From Arabidopsis thaliana (lineage: Eukaryota; Streptophyta; Magnoliopsida; Brassicales; Brassicaceae), in contig NC_003071.7 of NCBI RefSeq assembly GCF_000001735.4, positions 17,335,443 to 17,399,442 on the forward strand: 64,000 nt of DNA, given 5' to 3'. The translations under genes were made by a program, and so were the position numbers. The notes beneath the pieces were generated by a model that was not told the origin of the DNA, did no database searches, and saw only the letters and a program-made list of their open reading frames with translations. Below, one piece after another: positions 47,833 through 62,640 of this stretch. Each line of letters begins with the position of its first letter. Position 1 is the stretch's first letter.

Positions 47833-50800
47833 AAGTGTGGATTGACTTATACTGTATTCAGCTATTCCCAGCCGATTCCTGCCATAGAATGAAGCAAATT
47901 TCTTTCCTCAGACTTACAAAGACTGATGTTGTGTGGATCATGGAGAAGAAACAGTTAAAAGAAGAATGTCTTACCGGTTTCTTTCAAGATGTCCAAAGGC
48001 ATCCGCAAGTGACAATCCTCCTTCTCCAAATGGCAACTGCAACCCAAGAGAGACAAATATGGAGCACTAGTCCAAGAGTAATCTTAGAGCCAATAGATTT
48101 TGTGTTTAATAATTTACCTGGTACTTGATACTCAGTCCATTGCAGCTTTTGAATGTTGCACCGGGAAACGAAGATTGTATGAAAGAATCCAATGCTGAGA
48201 ACTTTTCTTTGGTTAGCCACCACTCGGCAAATATTGGAAGTGGAATACCACCTGTTCAGCATCAAACGGATAAAACATATATTTATGCTACAAGTCGTGA
48301 AATAAGGCAAATCTAAAAAAGTATGTGACATGTGTGCTCCTACCATCTCGAAACAGCTGCTCTGATAACTGGTCATCGAATCGCACATCTTCCTCAGGCA
48401 ATGGAGGTACCAGAGTACTCACTCTCTGCTCATTACCAAGAAACTTGGCAATCCTCTGTACCATTTCTGGTGACAAACTGATTTCTGATGCTGAAGCCGT
48501 ATCAGGAGTAATCGAGTCAGAGACACCTATACAAACTTCGAGATCACCCAGTAAACTTCTAGGCTGCGTAGGAACGTTAAACAGCCACTGCTGAATTATT
48601 TGGCAAAAGTTCTCCAATTCCACATTGCTGACTTCATTGGGTTTGACCTAATTGGTAAGACAGCCAACATTACGCACAAGCTTTGAGAAATGATCCTTCC
48701 TACCATTGAAACAAAACACCATTGTAAAAAGGTACCTCTAACTCTAGGTGGTTTCCGTAGCGTGTCTTTAAGTGTTGTGGACTACCTATGCATCTTAGGC
48801 GGCCTCCTACCTGTAGTTTGAGGAGTATGGTTCTGTGAGGTGGAAAGATTTAAGGAACTAACGCCCTAAGGAGTTCAAAATGAGTTAAGAAAATACCATG
48901 ATCCCGATCCTAGTGCAAAGTGCTTGAGCTTCATTCATGCTATGAGTAGTCAGAATGACCGCTGTCTTTCCACTCCTTGTCGACAAGCGGGATATCACAT
49001 CCCACATGAATCTTTTGGCAACAGGATCCATACCTGAAGCATTAAAAACAAAAACACAAAAAACTTTACCCAGTAGCTAAGAACTAGTGTAGAACAGAGA
49101 TGAAGTCTTCGTTAGTGATTTTAAAGTCAAACTGGTCAGGCAAGTCAACCAAAATCTTGATTGGGTTATACCTGTAGATGGTTCATCGAGGATGACAATA
49201 GGAGGATCTCCAATCATTGCAATAGCAACGGATAGTTTGCGCTTGTTTCCGCCACTAAGAGTGAACGATGGCTTGTGAGAATGTTTCAACAAGTCAAACT
49301 CGACTAACTTTTCCGTAACCACCTGTTATCAGATAACACATATCAGACAATGTCCAATTAGGAACTTCCACTAGTTAGATTTATGCCTAATAGTAAGGTT
49401 GTGATTTTGAATATATTTTTAATTTATCCTAGACGGTAGAGAAAGATGATTTGTTCAAATGTTATGTAGGTATTTAACTTAGCCAAACACCTATACTTCT
49501 ATTGGGGAATCACAGAACTCATTAAGGCGTGTAAGCAAGCATTAAACGTACCACTTACATTATCAATTCTATGATCAACTACTCCTTTGATCCTTGCATA
49601 AAGTTCAAGGTGCTCCTTCACAGTCAAATACTCGAATAAAGCATCGAACTGGGGGCAGTAGCCAATCTGAGTAGGAAACAAAATATTTCTTTAAACATTC
49701 AATGTTGATTCAATGAATTGGTAAAGTCAATGAATTGACATACATGCTGACGAATAGCTTTGGGACTCGCTACTATGTCTTTGCCAAAGATGAAGGCAGT
49801 TCCACTAGTTGGAGTTTCTTCTCCTGTTACACCCAAAGAAGTGAGAATAGTCAACGCTATTGCTTCAGAAGTTGAAGTTGTTTATTTGGGGGTTACAAAG
49901 TATTTAAGATAACAGCTCGGAATAGTTTCCAAATACCAAAGACGCACAACATACCAGATAACATAGACAAGGTAGTAGTCTTCCCAGCTCCATTCGTCCC
50001 TAGAAAGCCAAAACATTCTCCTGCTTGGACTGAGAAAGTCAAAGACTGTACAGCTACTTTTGGGCCGTGATGTTTGTCACCAGGATAGACCTGAACAGTA
50101 GTATTTTAGGATAAAAAGAGAGGAGAATCTCTGTTAACGCTTGGGTAAAAAGAGCAGGCTTCAATACCTTCCTCAGGTTCTGTAAGTAGAGCATCGTGTT
50201 GTCTGACAACCCCGAAATCACCCTGTCTCTTTCCTCTTGCACGTCTATGTCATCTTCCATATCAGTGGAAATGGCTCCAGTCGAATCCTTGAGAAGTGGC
50301 TCTGTAGAACTAGAACCAGCACCTTGCTTGAAAGCCTTCAAATTCTGCCACCACTCCCCAATTGAGAACGACATCACTTTTTGGACAGGCATGAGCTCAA
50401 GCCCAAGCGTCACAAGGAAGTAGAATATACTCTGTCATATATGAGTTCAGTCAGACGAGATGCCCCTATAGTATATATTAACGATAATTTTGTGTCTATC
50501 CCATGAAAAAATGACAATAGTAGCATAGAGTAGCGACAATATTCCAACTTTTAAATTCACAAATATGAAAATCATTGACACTTAATGGTGGATCTATTTC
50601 TCAGGTTTTCAAAGGAGTAGGAACAAAAAAAGGTGAAGAACAGGGAAGACTCTAACCTCCAAACCCAGGTAACAGATGGACGCTCCAGTGACGTTCCATT
50701 CAAACACCCCATGACTAGATTTGTCTTTCATCCCCTGCCTTAGAAGCGCTAATGAAGCCAATCCATCAGAGAAGCAAAATCCTGGTGATAATCTGAAGAA

Positions 50801-53800
50801 GTTCTGTAAAGCATAACGAAAAAGAATCAGTTCCTAGTCTTTTCAAGGCTCACCGAGGTCAGAAAATCAGAAGATTCCACACCTTTAGATATGAATTTGC
50901 ACTAGCAGTCGCTGGAATAAGGCCCATGACAAATGAGATAACCATAAGGATAAGACCAGAGAAGAAGTGGACCATAAGAATAACATTCTGCGATTACAAC
51001 AAAGTCATCTATCCATCAGTAAAGATCATCTAACAGTATGAAGTAACTGAGGAAAAAGAAAAAACAAATAACGATATGGGTAAAAGCACAGAGTAGCTAG
51101 AAGTTGCCTGAGCCATGCTATGCTCGGTGAAGAAAAATGTAAGACAGTACGTTGATGATGCAATTGCCAAGCCATACTCCAGGAGCATAAGGACAGTCGG
51201 AAGAAACCGACCTATTCCGATAAATTGTTCCAGACCTAAGGAAAGAAATCAATCATTTCAGTAAGTTTATAGCAAACTAGCAAAGTACAGTGAATTAGAA
51301 GTCCAAATGCAAATGGAAATCAAAAACTAACTTACCAAAAGCGTAGAAAAGGATTATTGCAAATGTTGACGGAAATAAGAAACTGATGAAATCCCATACG
51401 TACGTTGATAACCAGTATGAAAGAACAGAAACCTGCAGCCATAAGAGATCATGAGGCCAAATTTACAGGATTAATAGTAAGAATCTGGGACTGATGCTAT
51501 GCTTGTTTTTGGTTCTCCAGAAGTTTTCCAGAGAAAACTTACCCCACTAATAAGCTGTTGATGCTTTGCTTTCACCTCCCGCTCCTGAATAAAATAAAAT
51601 ACTATATTCAGAAAAAATACTGGAAAGGTAGCACTAAACAAAAAACTTATGCCAAAATAACTTGAGGTTTGACCTTACATACAGGATACATACCTTAACA
51701 ATGGGAACAGCAAAGGAGGCCGGGATGAACGAGAACGCAATGTTAACAATAATTGCAGCGGAAAAAGCATCCAAATCCTACAATGAAAAGAAATAAGATC
51801 AAAACTACTAATATCGTGACATTTTGTTTTTACGAATAAAACAATTTTGAGAGGATGAGACAGGGACTAGAATCTGATCTTTTGTGTCCGAGGAAAAATA
51901 AGGTAGACACGTGTCAGTTTTTGCTACAGGCTGTTACATTGGTTCACATATACTGACAATCAGTTTGAGGGATCCCATCAACTCTAACTTATCCTTAACC
52001 CTCAAACTGAACATAATTTCAATAAAGTAATACCATTGTCTATTAATACCACAGAAAGGGAACTACTCCAAAAAGAAAGACATACATGACGCTGTATGCG
52101 CTGAGTTTTTGTAGGGGGCAAAGGATGGTTTCGGGTTTGAATGGTCATATTCTTGTTACCCGTAGCAAGTCGGAGAATCGCAGCATGCATAACATTGATG
52201 TAGATTGGACCAGCATGCTGACAAGTACCGTTGTGTAACACGGTGTATCCTAAACTCCCATCTGGATGCTGGCCATCCATTAAAATTGACCCATACCTAA
52301 AGACACTCACGGGTAGCAATTAGCAAAGTCAGTACATAAAATAGTACACTGTAACATTCTCAAAGAGGTCACCAACGTAGGAAATGCAACAAAGTAAATG
52401 TTTTGTCTAACTCAATGAACTCTTTGATTAATAACAGTGTAAGGCATGTCCCGCAGAATAAAACAAAATGTTCACTTAGATATTACGAAACAAGAAACTC
52501 ATAAATAGCTTTGAAAGCGGAAATGTCTTCGACCCATGCATCTTTCAGATTGGCAGAAATTGATGCGACATAAAGGGCCCTCCAAATTTAAACTGACATA
52601 GTTCTGGGAGCAGCTATTTAAATGCATACGTTACATGAATCATGAGAACTTAAGCCTTCACGACTAGCAACAAACAGGGGAACATAATACTTGTGAAGGC
52701 AACAATATCTGGAGCATATGGATTATTTAGCGTAACTCACAAAAGATAACAAAGCATGAATCTGCTGGTGACCTATACATACCTTGACTGGTAGGACTGA
52801 TCAAAACTAGACATCAGAAATTCGCTCATTGAAAGTAGAGTAGGCCCCAACGTGGGACCTGCTGCATCAATTGCATCAGCCAGTGCCTCTTTTGGATTAG
52901 GAAATTTATATGAAGTATTCCTCAAGGGCTGAATCCAGCCTCCTTCGATATATTGTGCAACCTAAATGGCCAAAAAAATTGATACAAACAATGTTTGGTA
53001 AGGTGAATTCAACCATAGTGCACTGTGATCAAAATCATGTAAGCATAAAATTTAACCAGTGAATGTGTAACAGAACTACTGCTTTTATAAAACCCTGGGT
53101 CAATTGTTGACAGCTGCATAAGAGCAAACCCTCTACATCCAGTAACTCAAATAATGAAATGAATACGTCACCAAGCAATTAGTTTTTTTATGCACGTGTA
53201 GAAGTTAAGAGGTGAAATGAATTTTGATATACCAGGATTAATGTGATAGTTACTAGAGCGAGTAATATAAGATGCCACCTAATTGTATTTAAACTGCCAG
53301 TACATGCATCCAGAGATATCACAAAATATAAATGATACTCAACAGACCTCTTTGGCAATTGGCACAGACAGATCAAAAGGAATCGGGCCACCACCACCCT
53401 TTCCGCTCAGCAGAGGATTAAAATATGCAGTTGTCAAAGTTATGGATTTTTGATCAGGATGTGGCTTGAGCTGAAGAAAAAGAAGGCCAAAAAGCAAGAA
53501 AACTGCTGGGATGATGAATTGGAATGCCACTGTTTTGCGGTCTCTGCAAGCAGATCTCGCTCTTTTTATGAACAATGCTTTGCAATGCCGCCAAAACATT
53601 GACCTTGAGATAATGGAACAACCACAACATTGAATGCTAATAAATCCAATGAGAGTCCAAACTGCAGCAACAATTAATCTGAAAGCTTTTGCAACTGAGG
53701 TAATTATAACTCCAGCGCCATCATTACAACTTGCTAGCAACTTGGGTTGCATACTACTTTTCTGATTAGATCCAATGCATACCAGAGAAGACTTGGTATC

Positions 53801-56800
53801 AGGAGAAACAAATATATCTTCCTGCTTATCCTCGATATCTAAGTTACAGCCAGCAACTCTCAGAAACACCTCTTCAAGTGTCGTGACAGATATACCATAA
53901 CTCTGAATACCAGGATAATCTGAGTCCTCAATCTCACTAATCTTAGATCTGTCAACAGAATTCTTCATGCAACTTTCGATTTCTCTGAACATATTTTCGA
54001 AACAAGGCAAGGAAGCCAACGGAAGCTTGAAAGAAATTTCGTTTCCCACCTGGACATTCATCACTTATAAAGATGAGGCAAGAGATGGGCTTAAATTTAT
54101 CTAAATGCAGTAAAAAATTACTCTAGGGGAAATATCTGCAGCTATAGATATGCTATGATATCCATTATTTAGAAATTAAGGACACAATTGGAAGATTATC
54201 AACCAAATTATGCTCTCTACTCTAGAAGCTTGGACCTCTGCAAAGTATCACAGCATGCAGCAAAGCATGGACCTCTTTCATAGAATTTACTCGTTGCTCA
54301 GATGCTCTCAGTATCCTTAGAGATTGTAAGTAATATACCTCACTCACACAGGTTGCTGATGGAATGTGACGATGAACTATATGTGCGGCAACAGAGACAG
54401 TTGGAGAAGTCTACAACATAAAGGACCACCAGTTATTGATGTCCTAAATAGAAACATTAACAACATAGACGAAAATGAAAAGAATACAAACAAACCTTAA
54501 CTAGCGTAAGAGTGTAACCAACCCCATAGTGATGCTTCAGGAAAATCGAACTGCTTAGCCATAAAAACCCCAAAATAATTGGTAAAATGTTAAATGGTTA
54601 ACTAAAGTCTAGAAAACTATAAATGAATAATTCCTATGGGTCAGAAAAAGAAAGATTTTTTTTTATTTGTGAAGCACTTTCACATGTCTAGTTAGATAGC
54701 GTAAGCTTGGGGAATCTTTTGTTTTCTTTATTTGAAATTATCACAGCACCAACACCAAATCAAAACACCTTCTACGAGTCATGAGCAACCAATTGAAAAA
54801 TCCAACCTAATCATATCACTTCATAGTAACTAACTCATGTTAAGCAATCCCATGGTGTGAATGCTTTGTATAATTTGTGTTATTAGCATGCCTTCAACAT
54901 ATGCATCGTTGTTCTTCCTAACTTGGAATGAAATAACTTTCTTTTTTAAAAAAAATGGGAAGGACAAGCAACAGAAAAAGCCAGAGTAGTCTAAAAACAC
55001 TTAACCTGCCACAACACTTAAGAGACCCATTAGCCATGATTCCTATCCGATCTCCAAGTTCTTCAGCTTCATCCATGGAATGTGTTGTCAACAATATTAT
55101 TCTACCCTTTTTAATTTTCTTAATTAACTGCCATGTAAGACGCATTGAGTAAGGATCCATTCCACTGGTTGGTTCATCGAGAATGATCACCTGAAATATA
55201 AAGCATATTCAACGACAACCGATTAAGAGAAACACAAGAAATAAGATGTCTTTGTGTTTCTTTCTCACCTTACTGTTACCTATCAATGCGATTCCAAGTG
55301 ACAATTTCCTCTTCATCCCTCCAGAAAGTGCCCGTACAAGTGTATTAATTTTATCAGACAATCCCACCTGGAAAAAAATCAATACCCAAGATCAGACAGT
55401 CTGTGACCTATACCCAAAATTGGCAGGAAAGACAACTACAGCTTTCCACCCCAAACGGCAGCATCAAACAACAAAATGAATTCATCTGCTGTTCTCCAAA
55501 CTATGTTACATACTCAAACTTATGCAGTCTGAAGTTTTAATGCTTTTAGGCCATAATTGAATTAGCAACCAGATGCTATGAAATCAAATTTCAGAAATCC
55601 AAGTGTGTGAATATAGATTGTAGGAGAGGGAAAATCTACAAAGCTTGAATTTCACTACATACTTACTTCCTCCGCCATATCAACAACTGTGCTCTTCAAG
55701 GAACCTTCTTCAACACCTTTAAGAACCGCAAACATCTCCAAGTGTTCTCTAACCTACAGTAGATATAAATCATTTCGAAATCATATTATATATCATCATT
55801 CGGATGGAAAACATCTAATCTGTCATAAGACTGAAACTTTTGCATAGAAAGAAACGATATAACAACAAAAGAAGCAGATAAATGTTTCATTGTACAACAC
55901 ATATATGGTACATGTTCCTATCCTACGCTTGAAACAAGCATGACCCTAGCAGTGGTTTTACTTCTGGTATAGAAAATGTATGAACTATATAGCATAAATT
56001 GACAATTGACTATAGAAGATAATTGGACAAAAACCAGTAACAGTAAAAGAATAAAAAACAAAAACATCTGAGGAATGAGCCCTGTGAATTTAAAGAAAAT
56101 AAGAAAACCAACCAAATCTGCCTAAATGAAAAAAGAATGCCGTGTTTTTTTTCCTGGCCTTTTTCACATTTTATGTTCTCTTTCTTTGATCAAGATAATA
56201 TTACCATGTTATTGGATCCGAATTGCAAGCATCTCATCCGTCACTTAGAATAAAACAAGAGGCAAAAGAAGGGATTTTTTTCACTTACTGTCAGTTCTGG
56301 AAAGAGGATGTCATGCTGAGGGCAAACACCTAGTTCTTTCCGTATCTCATCCTACCAAAAGAGAGTCGTATAGTCAGAAACAAAAATGCAAGAATAGGGG
56401 AATTAACAGCATAAAAAACATACAGATGGTATTCAACTGATGCTAGAAAACAAAAATGCATATCTTAGTAGCTTATAGGTCAGAGTTTTTTGGTTATGCA
56501 AGAAAATTAGAGATTCAAGTAATAGCAACAGAAAAAATTTACCATGTTTGTTATAATACTGTTTCCAAGTATCAGGGCATCTCCAGACGTTGGGGGAAGA
56601 AGGCCAACAAGCATTGATATTGTTGTGCTTTTACCAGCTCCATTATGTCCTTCAAGCAAAGGAAGCACGATTTAACGAATATATCAAGATTAGCACTATC
56701 TTTTTTCAACGTGATTTTCGTTGTTTCTGCCAATTGAGATTGCATGCATGGTGTCATGATGTTATTGCAGAGACCAAGATTCATCAGAGACAACATTTAG

Positions 56801-59800
56801 ATGACAAAGCCAGGGAATAGAAAATATCAAAAGATGTAGATAAATGTGTTATAAGAAAGCTTTTCTCAATATGTTAAAAATGAATTTCCCAACAATGAAT
56901 AAATAAAAACTGACCAAATTAGAGGAGATGGGAATGTTTAATAAGCAGGAAAGACATACCCAGAAGTGAAAGTATCTGGTTCTCGTATAATGTAAGTTGC
57001 AATGAATTAACTGCACAACAATTTCCCCTTCTTGAGGCATAGACCTTATGCAGATTTCTAACTTGTATGCACCTACAGGGCAAACATAAAAGGTAAACCA
57101 AATGTCCAGCTATGGAAACCAATTAATTGGATTTTGTTTTTGGTTGTGATACGAATGTACCTTCCATCAAGCTCTTGTTGCCTCATTTCCAGGCTTATTG
57201 ATTCAAAAACAGGATCAAAAGGCTCTCCCTGATTAACCTCTATATCCGCTGGAAACATATCAGTTTCAAAACCTGGAATGCGATTTTGTAAGTTGTTTTT
57301 CTTCCTCCCAAAATACTTGCTGAAGATGAAGTTCCATGGGTACCGCACACCATTTTCCCTGGGGAGGACCTGAGGAAATGAACTCTTGGATTAGGCCCAA
57401 AGATGCAGGATACAATAACGAAAAAGAAAAGATAAACCTCCTAACTACAATTATATTTTAACAAGGAATAATGTCAAGAACAAAAGAATCAGTTCACAAA
57501 ATTGAACGTCACATAGCAGACATAAATTTACAAGACAGGCACTAAATATAGACATGTATCAAAAGGAGGTACCTTGTCCAGATAAAGTCCAAGTGCGCAG
57601 TAAAGAATAGAGTCGAGCAACATCATTAAGAGGCAGACAAAAAAGCTTACTCCAGAAGATGCCTGCATGAAGATTGACCAGAACAAAAGTTAAGAATACA
57701 AGGAGAATCAACCTTGGCCTGTAGCCACTTACATAACTACCATACCCGCCATATATTGCTCCAACGAAGTCCAACATGTGCACGCTCATAATCAGCAAAG
57801 TTGATTGACCCAAGAGCAAATGCAGTAGGCGAAAGCAAAGAAGCCACTACCTTCAATACCCTACAAGTCAGACAATTAATTTTACATTAATGTATTCTAG
57901 ACCAAATGGTTGTGCCAAAGATAAGCATAACTTTTGTCTATCCATAAAACAGCCGTCACGAAAAAAATAACAAAAGTGAAAAGCACAAACATACATGGAG
58001 ACAGATTCATCGTTTACAGTGTAGTAAGGGAAAAAGGCTCCGAGAAAGGTAAGGGTCCCAACTGCCACAGCTGTCTTTGCTCGAGTAAAAAATGTTGATA
58101 TCATAAATGAGAGCATGATTGCGCTGAGCCCAAATAAAAAGAAGTATGTGAAGACTAAGGTCTTATCACTATACTTAAAGAGACTTCCCATCGTACAAGC
58201 TGTAATAATCCCAGAGCACAATGCAAACTGCAGAACAAAGTCTAGTTAGAAAAGACAAAATATACCAAGAACTACAAGTTATTAGATATATCAAAAGAAG
58301 TAAAGCGTCTGCTTCTTCCAGCTGAAGTCAATATTGTTGACAACAGAAAATGCTACCATAGCCACGGGAAGAGAGGCAAACAAAAGTTCACAAGTCAAAT
58401 TTCAAGCAGAAACTTGCCTGCAATGCATATGTGATAAACCACGACAAATGAAAGATCTCATCCTTCAAGCCCATCATGTATAGTCCTTCTCTTATTTTCT
58501 GTTCCTGCAAGGTCAGAAAAAAAAGCGTAAGTGATAGAAAAGCAACTATTGGTAAACGAAAGATACATATCAGCTGTGTTCCAAAGTAAGCAAAATACAT
58601 AAACCCAAACCAACCTTCTCAAAGACAGAGTAGCTGATAAGCCGGGAGATTGGAAACAGAAATCCCAGAAGGTACCTGCTCAACAATTATATAATCATCC
58701 AAACCATAAACACTCAAATACCATGCATACATGTAAGGAAAGAAAATATAGAGCAGGTGATACATACAACAATCCCATTACGCTTTTGACAATAGATTGA
58801 AACTCATCATCAGTGTATTCACGGGTTGGAAATGGAACCATTCTTATCACTGAGGGGCTAAACAGTGTCCATGGCAGCTCAAAGCGTAGAGCTGAACTAA
58901 GATTTGAATGTGATAATGGCAAGTCGTTATTTTGCTGAGAAGCAAATATAATGAAAGAGTCTACCACCTGCTGGAGCTGCAAAAGGGTATAAGACCAATC
59001 AAAACTGGGCGAAACCAAGATGAAACCCCCTACTTCAAGAATTTCTATTCAAATCAGATGAACTGATTTAGTTTACTAAATGGTAACTACTACTTTAGTG
59101 TGTGATAATCTAACACCTGATTTGGAATTTCTTTGACTAATCCTATATTTCCCTATAATAGCATAGATTATATAGTCTACAGACAAGAATTATCTGACTA
59201 CTGTACTGCCTAGTAGCTTTATGGGGAGAGCTACAAAGATGATAGAAAAATCATGGGCACAGATTAGACAAACTTTCAATGAAAATAAGTAATGGCCATA
59301 CAGTCAAGAATCCGCTAAAGCTGTATTGCATTGTTGGTATGGTATTAATCCCCATTTCGAGATCATTGATATAAGGTCCATTTGTGTCCATGATCGACTT
59401 GACATTTGGGAATCCTGCGAATGCCCATGTGTGGTTCAAGCGGATGCTATAATCAAACAAATGAGGTCCTTGTTCATGGAATACCACTGCTCCTTTTATT
59501 TTTGGATTCGAACAATTCCTAAGCAAACATGATGAGGCTTAATCAGTTTTAACATTTAAAAAAAAAAAAAAAACGAAAAAGCATAGACAGCTAGTTATAA
59601 CTTTGATGATAGTACTAGTGAAGATAAAATGCAGACACACTGGGCATGTGAAGCCAAAATATCTCCCTGTTTCCAACATAGAAAAGATACCAGTCTTGTT
59701 CAGGTAGTATAATCATCAAAGTTGTAGCAAATTTGTAACAACTAACCCAAGGAGATACTGCCATTATTCAAGAAATGCTAACCAATTCACAGAATAAACA

Positions 59801-60668
59801 GAGAGATGTACAAGAAAAAGTTTGAAGGCGACAAGAAACTAGGGATGAAATTGCCTTCTTATTAGCTGGAAAAAAGAACAAAACATACCTCACTTCGCTA
59901 CAGACACCATAATGCGCAGATGTTATATAAGTTTCCAGCTCTATGTCATCTTTAAAAATTTTAGTAACTAGCTGCAAACAGAAGACACAGGGTCGATTAA
60001 ACGTGTGACATATGAAGAGTAACTATCGATCTAGAATGCAGCATAAGATGAAGACGTGATGATGATTACCCGCAGTTCCGGAAACTTAAGAGACAAAATG
60101 TCGATCATGTTATTAGTTTCATCAGTGTCAGGTGCAAAAGCTAAAAAATCCCCCTCAGCAAGCAAAAGCTTCAAAACTTCTGGAAAACTAGGAGAGTTGC
60201 CTTTGCCCACTTCGACGACTGTATCTTTGTCTATGTTCCTTTCATGATCAACAGAACAAAATGCAGAAAACGAAATCAAAATCCAATTTTAGTACGAGAG
60301 AGAGAGAGGCTAGTGACGAGTGTAAAAAACTGATATCTTACGAGTGAGCCGGGTGAATTGTGGTGTCAACCCGTGTCCTGACGGCTATCAACAGCAACAT
60401 TACAATAGTCGGAAGCAAAATCTGCCAATGAATAAGAGAAAGAAGCAAAATTTGATCAACAATTCGAAATTTTAAAAACAAAAATTGCATTCAGCATCAA
60501 GGAGAAGAAGACCCATTAAGACGAGCAGTGAATAAGCATGAAAACGACATAGTTTTGAGGAGCAAAGAAAAAGAGAGAAACCTCAGCTGAAGTAACGAAG
60601 GGATGACGAGTTTTGAGGAGCCAATTCTTGCGGAGCATGGCCTTGAATTGCCTCTTCGATGAACCCAT
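47797..60668 (-). CDS. ABCA1: Full-size ABCA-type ABC transporter (AOH1)
   Basis: The only full-length ABCA transporter recalled for Arabidopsis (1,882 aa); family members move lipids. It is spread over nearly 13 kb and some 35-40 exons. Exon 1 is 60582-60668 ([20 protein letters not shown]) and the stop TAG is at 47797-47799. Order: first membrane helix and large lumenal loop (about 58,700-60,430), helices (57,590-58,650), NBD1 (about 54,960-57,110) with Walker [10 protein letters not shown], signature [10 protein letters not shown] and Walker [12 protein letters not shown]. Then come a second helix and loop set (50,400-54,060), then NBD2 (about 48,740-50,140) with [20 protein letters not shown] and [11 protein letters not shown]. 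The C terminus ends [16 protein letters not shown]. Exon sequences read cleanly on the minus strand; I did not verify every junction or the total length. Confidence 0.95.
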
Positions 60669-62640
60669 TTTTCCTTGGAACCCAGAAAGAACCCTAGACG
60701 ATAGATTCTAGTCTTGGCTTCAATAAGAAATCATACTTTTATGGTTCTTCTTTGGGAAAAGGCAAAGCAAAGTAGCAAACTAAGAAAGCAGAGAGAGGTG
60801 GCGAAGACTTGGGCTCACCTCACTGACATTTGTGCTTCCTTTTTTTTTTTTTTTTTTTTCCTGCCAATTTATTTGATTCATTAATCAATTTGATTATACA
60901 ATCAAACAAAAGAATTTTGCAACTAGCTGCGGATAACACAAGTGGTCGACAAAAATAGAAGAATTCCGAAACTGTTTCATTTATTTACGGGACCTTTCTT
61001 CTTCTATCAAAAAACCCAAAAAATAAGGAGAAGATTAGATTAGTTGTCGTGATATTAAGAAGGTAATCTTATATTAAACCAAAAAAAAAGAAGAAGATAA
61101 TCTTATAATTAATATATATAAGTACTTAAGTACAGTTGCTGATGTTGACCCAAATATAAATCTTTGCGTCAATGCCAAGTAGGGGTGGCTCTCTCACGGG
61201 CTCCACATTAAAAGCCTAGTGTAGTGTACGTGGAACATCCTGATTCGTTTTAGAGTTGCGTTACGCCAATTATATTACGACGAAAACGACGACGTTCCTA
61301 AGTTTGACGGCAAAGTATACGAATGTTTTTATTATTTTTCCGAAGGTTGCCAATAAAAGCCGCCATTAGAATTATTCCTTTCATTGCCACTCCCCAACTT
61401 GATTCTTATTTTTATTTTTATCAGTTGTGACACAACTTTAAAGAAATCCACCTTCATATTCAATCCTCAAAAATGCTGTTTTTTTTTAACACAGAAAAAA
61501 AACAATTTTTAGTAAAATTATATCAAATGTAGAATCAAAATGACACTATTTTCTTCAACTAAAAACAATGAAACTTTTTTTTTAATACCATTAACTTTTA
61601 ATAATTTATCTGGATTTTTTCAAAATATATGATCAAATTTCAAGTAACATCTAAATATATGTTAAAGATGATTTTGTTTGGGCTGTCGTTTCCAAGGATA
61701 TTTTTGTTATCCGCCAGAGACAAAAAAAATCTGTTATGAGAAGCGGGGCTACTGGGCCAGCTCTTTGTGGCCCATAATTTAGAAATATTTTAAAACTTAT
61801 GTATTGTTTTTGTTTTTTTTAGGGTGCGATTTTCCCGACTAAACCAACTCTACTTGTCTGTACATGTGTGTTCGACTAAACAAAGTTACAATCGTCTTCT
61901 GCTTTGTTGTTCGTCCATCTTCTACAATCGAACCTACTTCCCTTAACATCCAATAAACCAGAGAATAAATTGATGGTTTTCGATTGTCTCCTGTTAGCTC
62001 GATTTCTCCGCCGGCGACTTTTGGGATCAAATTTGATTCTTCACGATTAAGATTGAATTCGCCATTAGGTAAAGCTGCTGAATTTTAAATGTCTAGCTCA
62101 AAATCCAAACCCAAAACAGGTCCCAATCTAAGAAAAGTATTCATTCGTCTTTGCCACCTGTACAACTTTTTAAGATTTTCGTTTTTTTCTCTATTGGTGA
62201 ACAAGTGATTATTTTAGTCTACCTTTTTTTCGATTTCCACTAACTAAAACGCAAGTAAATTTTTATCTTTTGTTTTAAGGGATAGTGGAGGACAAAATCT
62301 TGAAAACTGTTTTTGGATCCCTTCACCAGGTCATTCTTATTCTGCTTCTGTAGAAAGTAATAAACTAAAGTCATAATCTATCATGAATATGTGAACTTTT
62401 TTGAATTTGTTGTCTTAGTATCAAAAAGCTATGGTTTTGAAGATTACAGCTAAACTTTTCAAACAGTGTCTTTAATAAGCATTAGGAATTTCTCGAATGT
62501 TTACTTGCCACATTGTTCGATTATCTCTTGTCTCTTTTTGCACATTCCTTCATGTCTTCTTTCTTGTGTGTGTGGCTGTGGCTTAAAATATGTGCAGGTG
62601 GAGCATCATTTAAGAATCTTATGCTTTGGCTACAACGCCT
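60669..62640. promoter_or_regulatory. Divergent region: ABCA1 leader/promoter and CrcB gene 5' UTR
   Basis: The ABCA1 promoter lies on the left (a T-run of about 20 at 60840-60859). TGGGCC at about 61754 and GGCCCA at about 61769 lie upstream of a probable non-coding exon of the CrcB gene, about 61850-62068, ending CATTAG|GTAAAG. A TGTGCAG acceptor at 62591-62597 leads into the exon with ATG 62641. The 61,000-61,700 stretch is AT-rich without a gene. Confidence 0.5.
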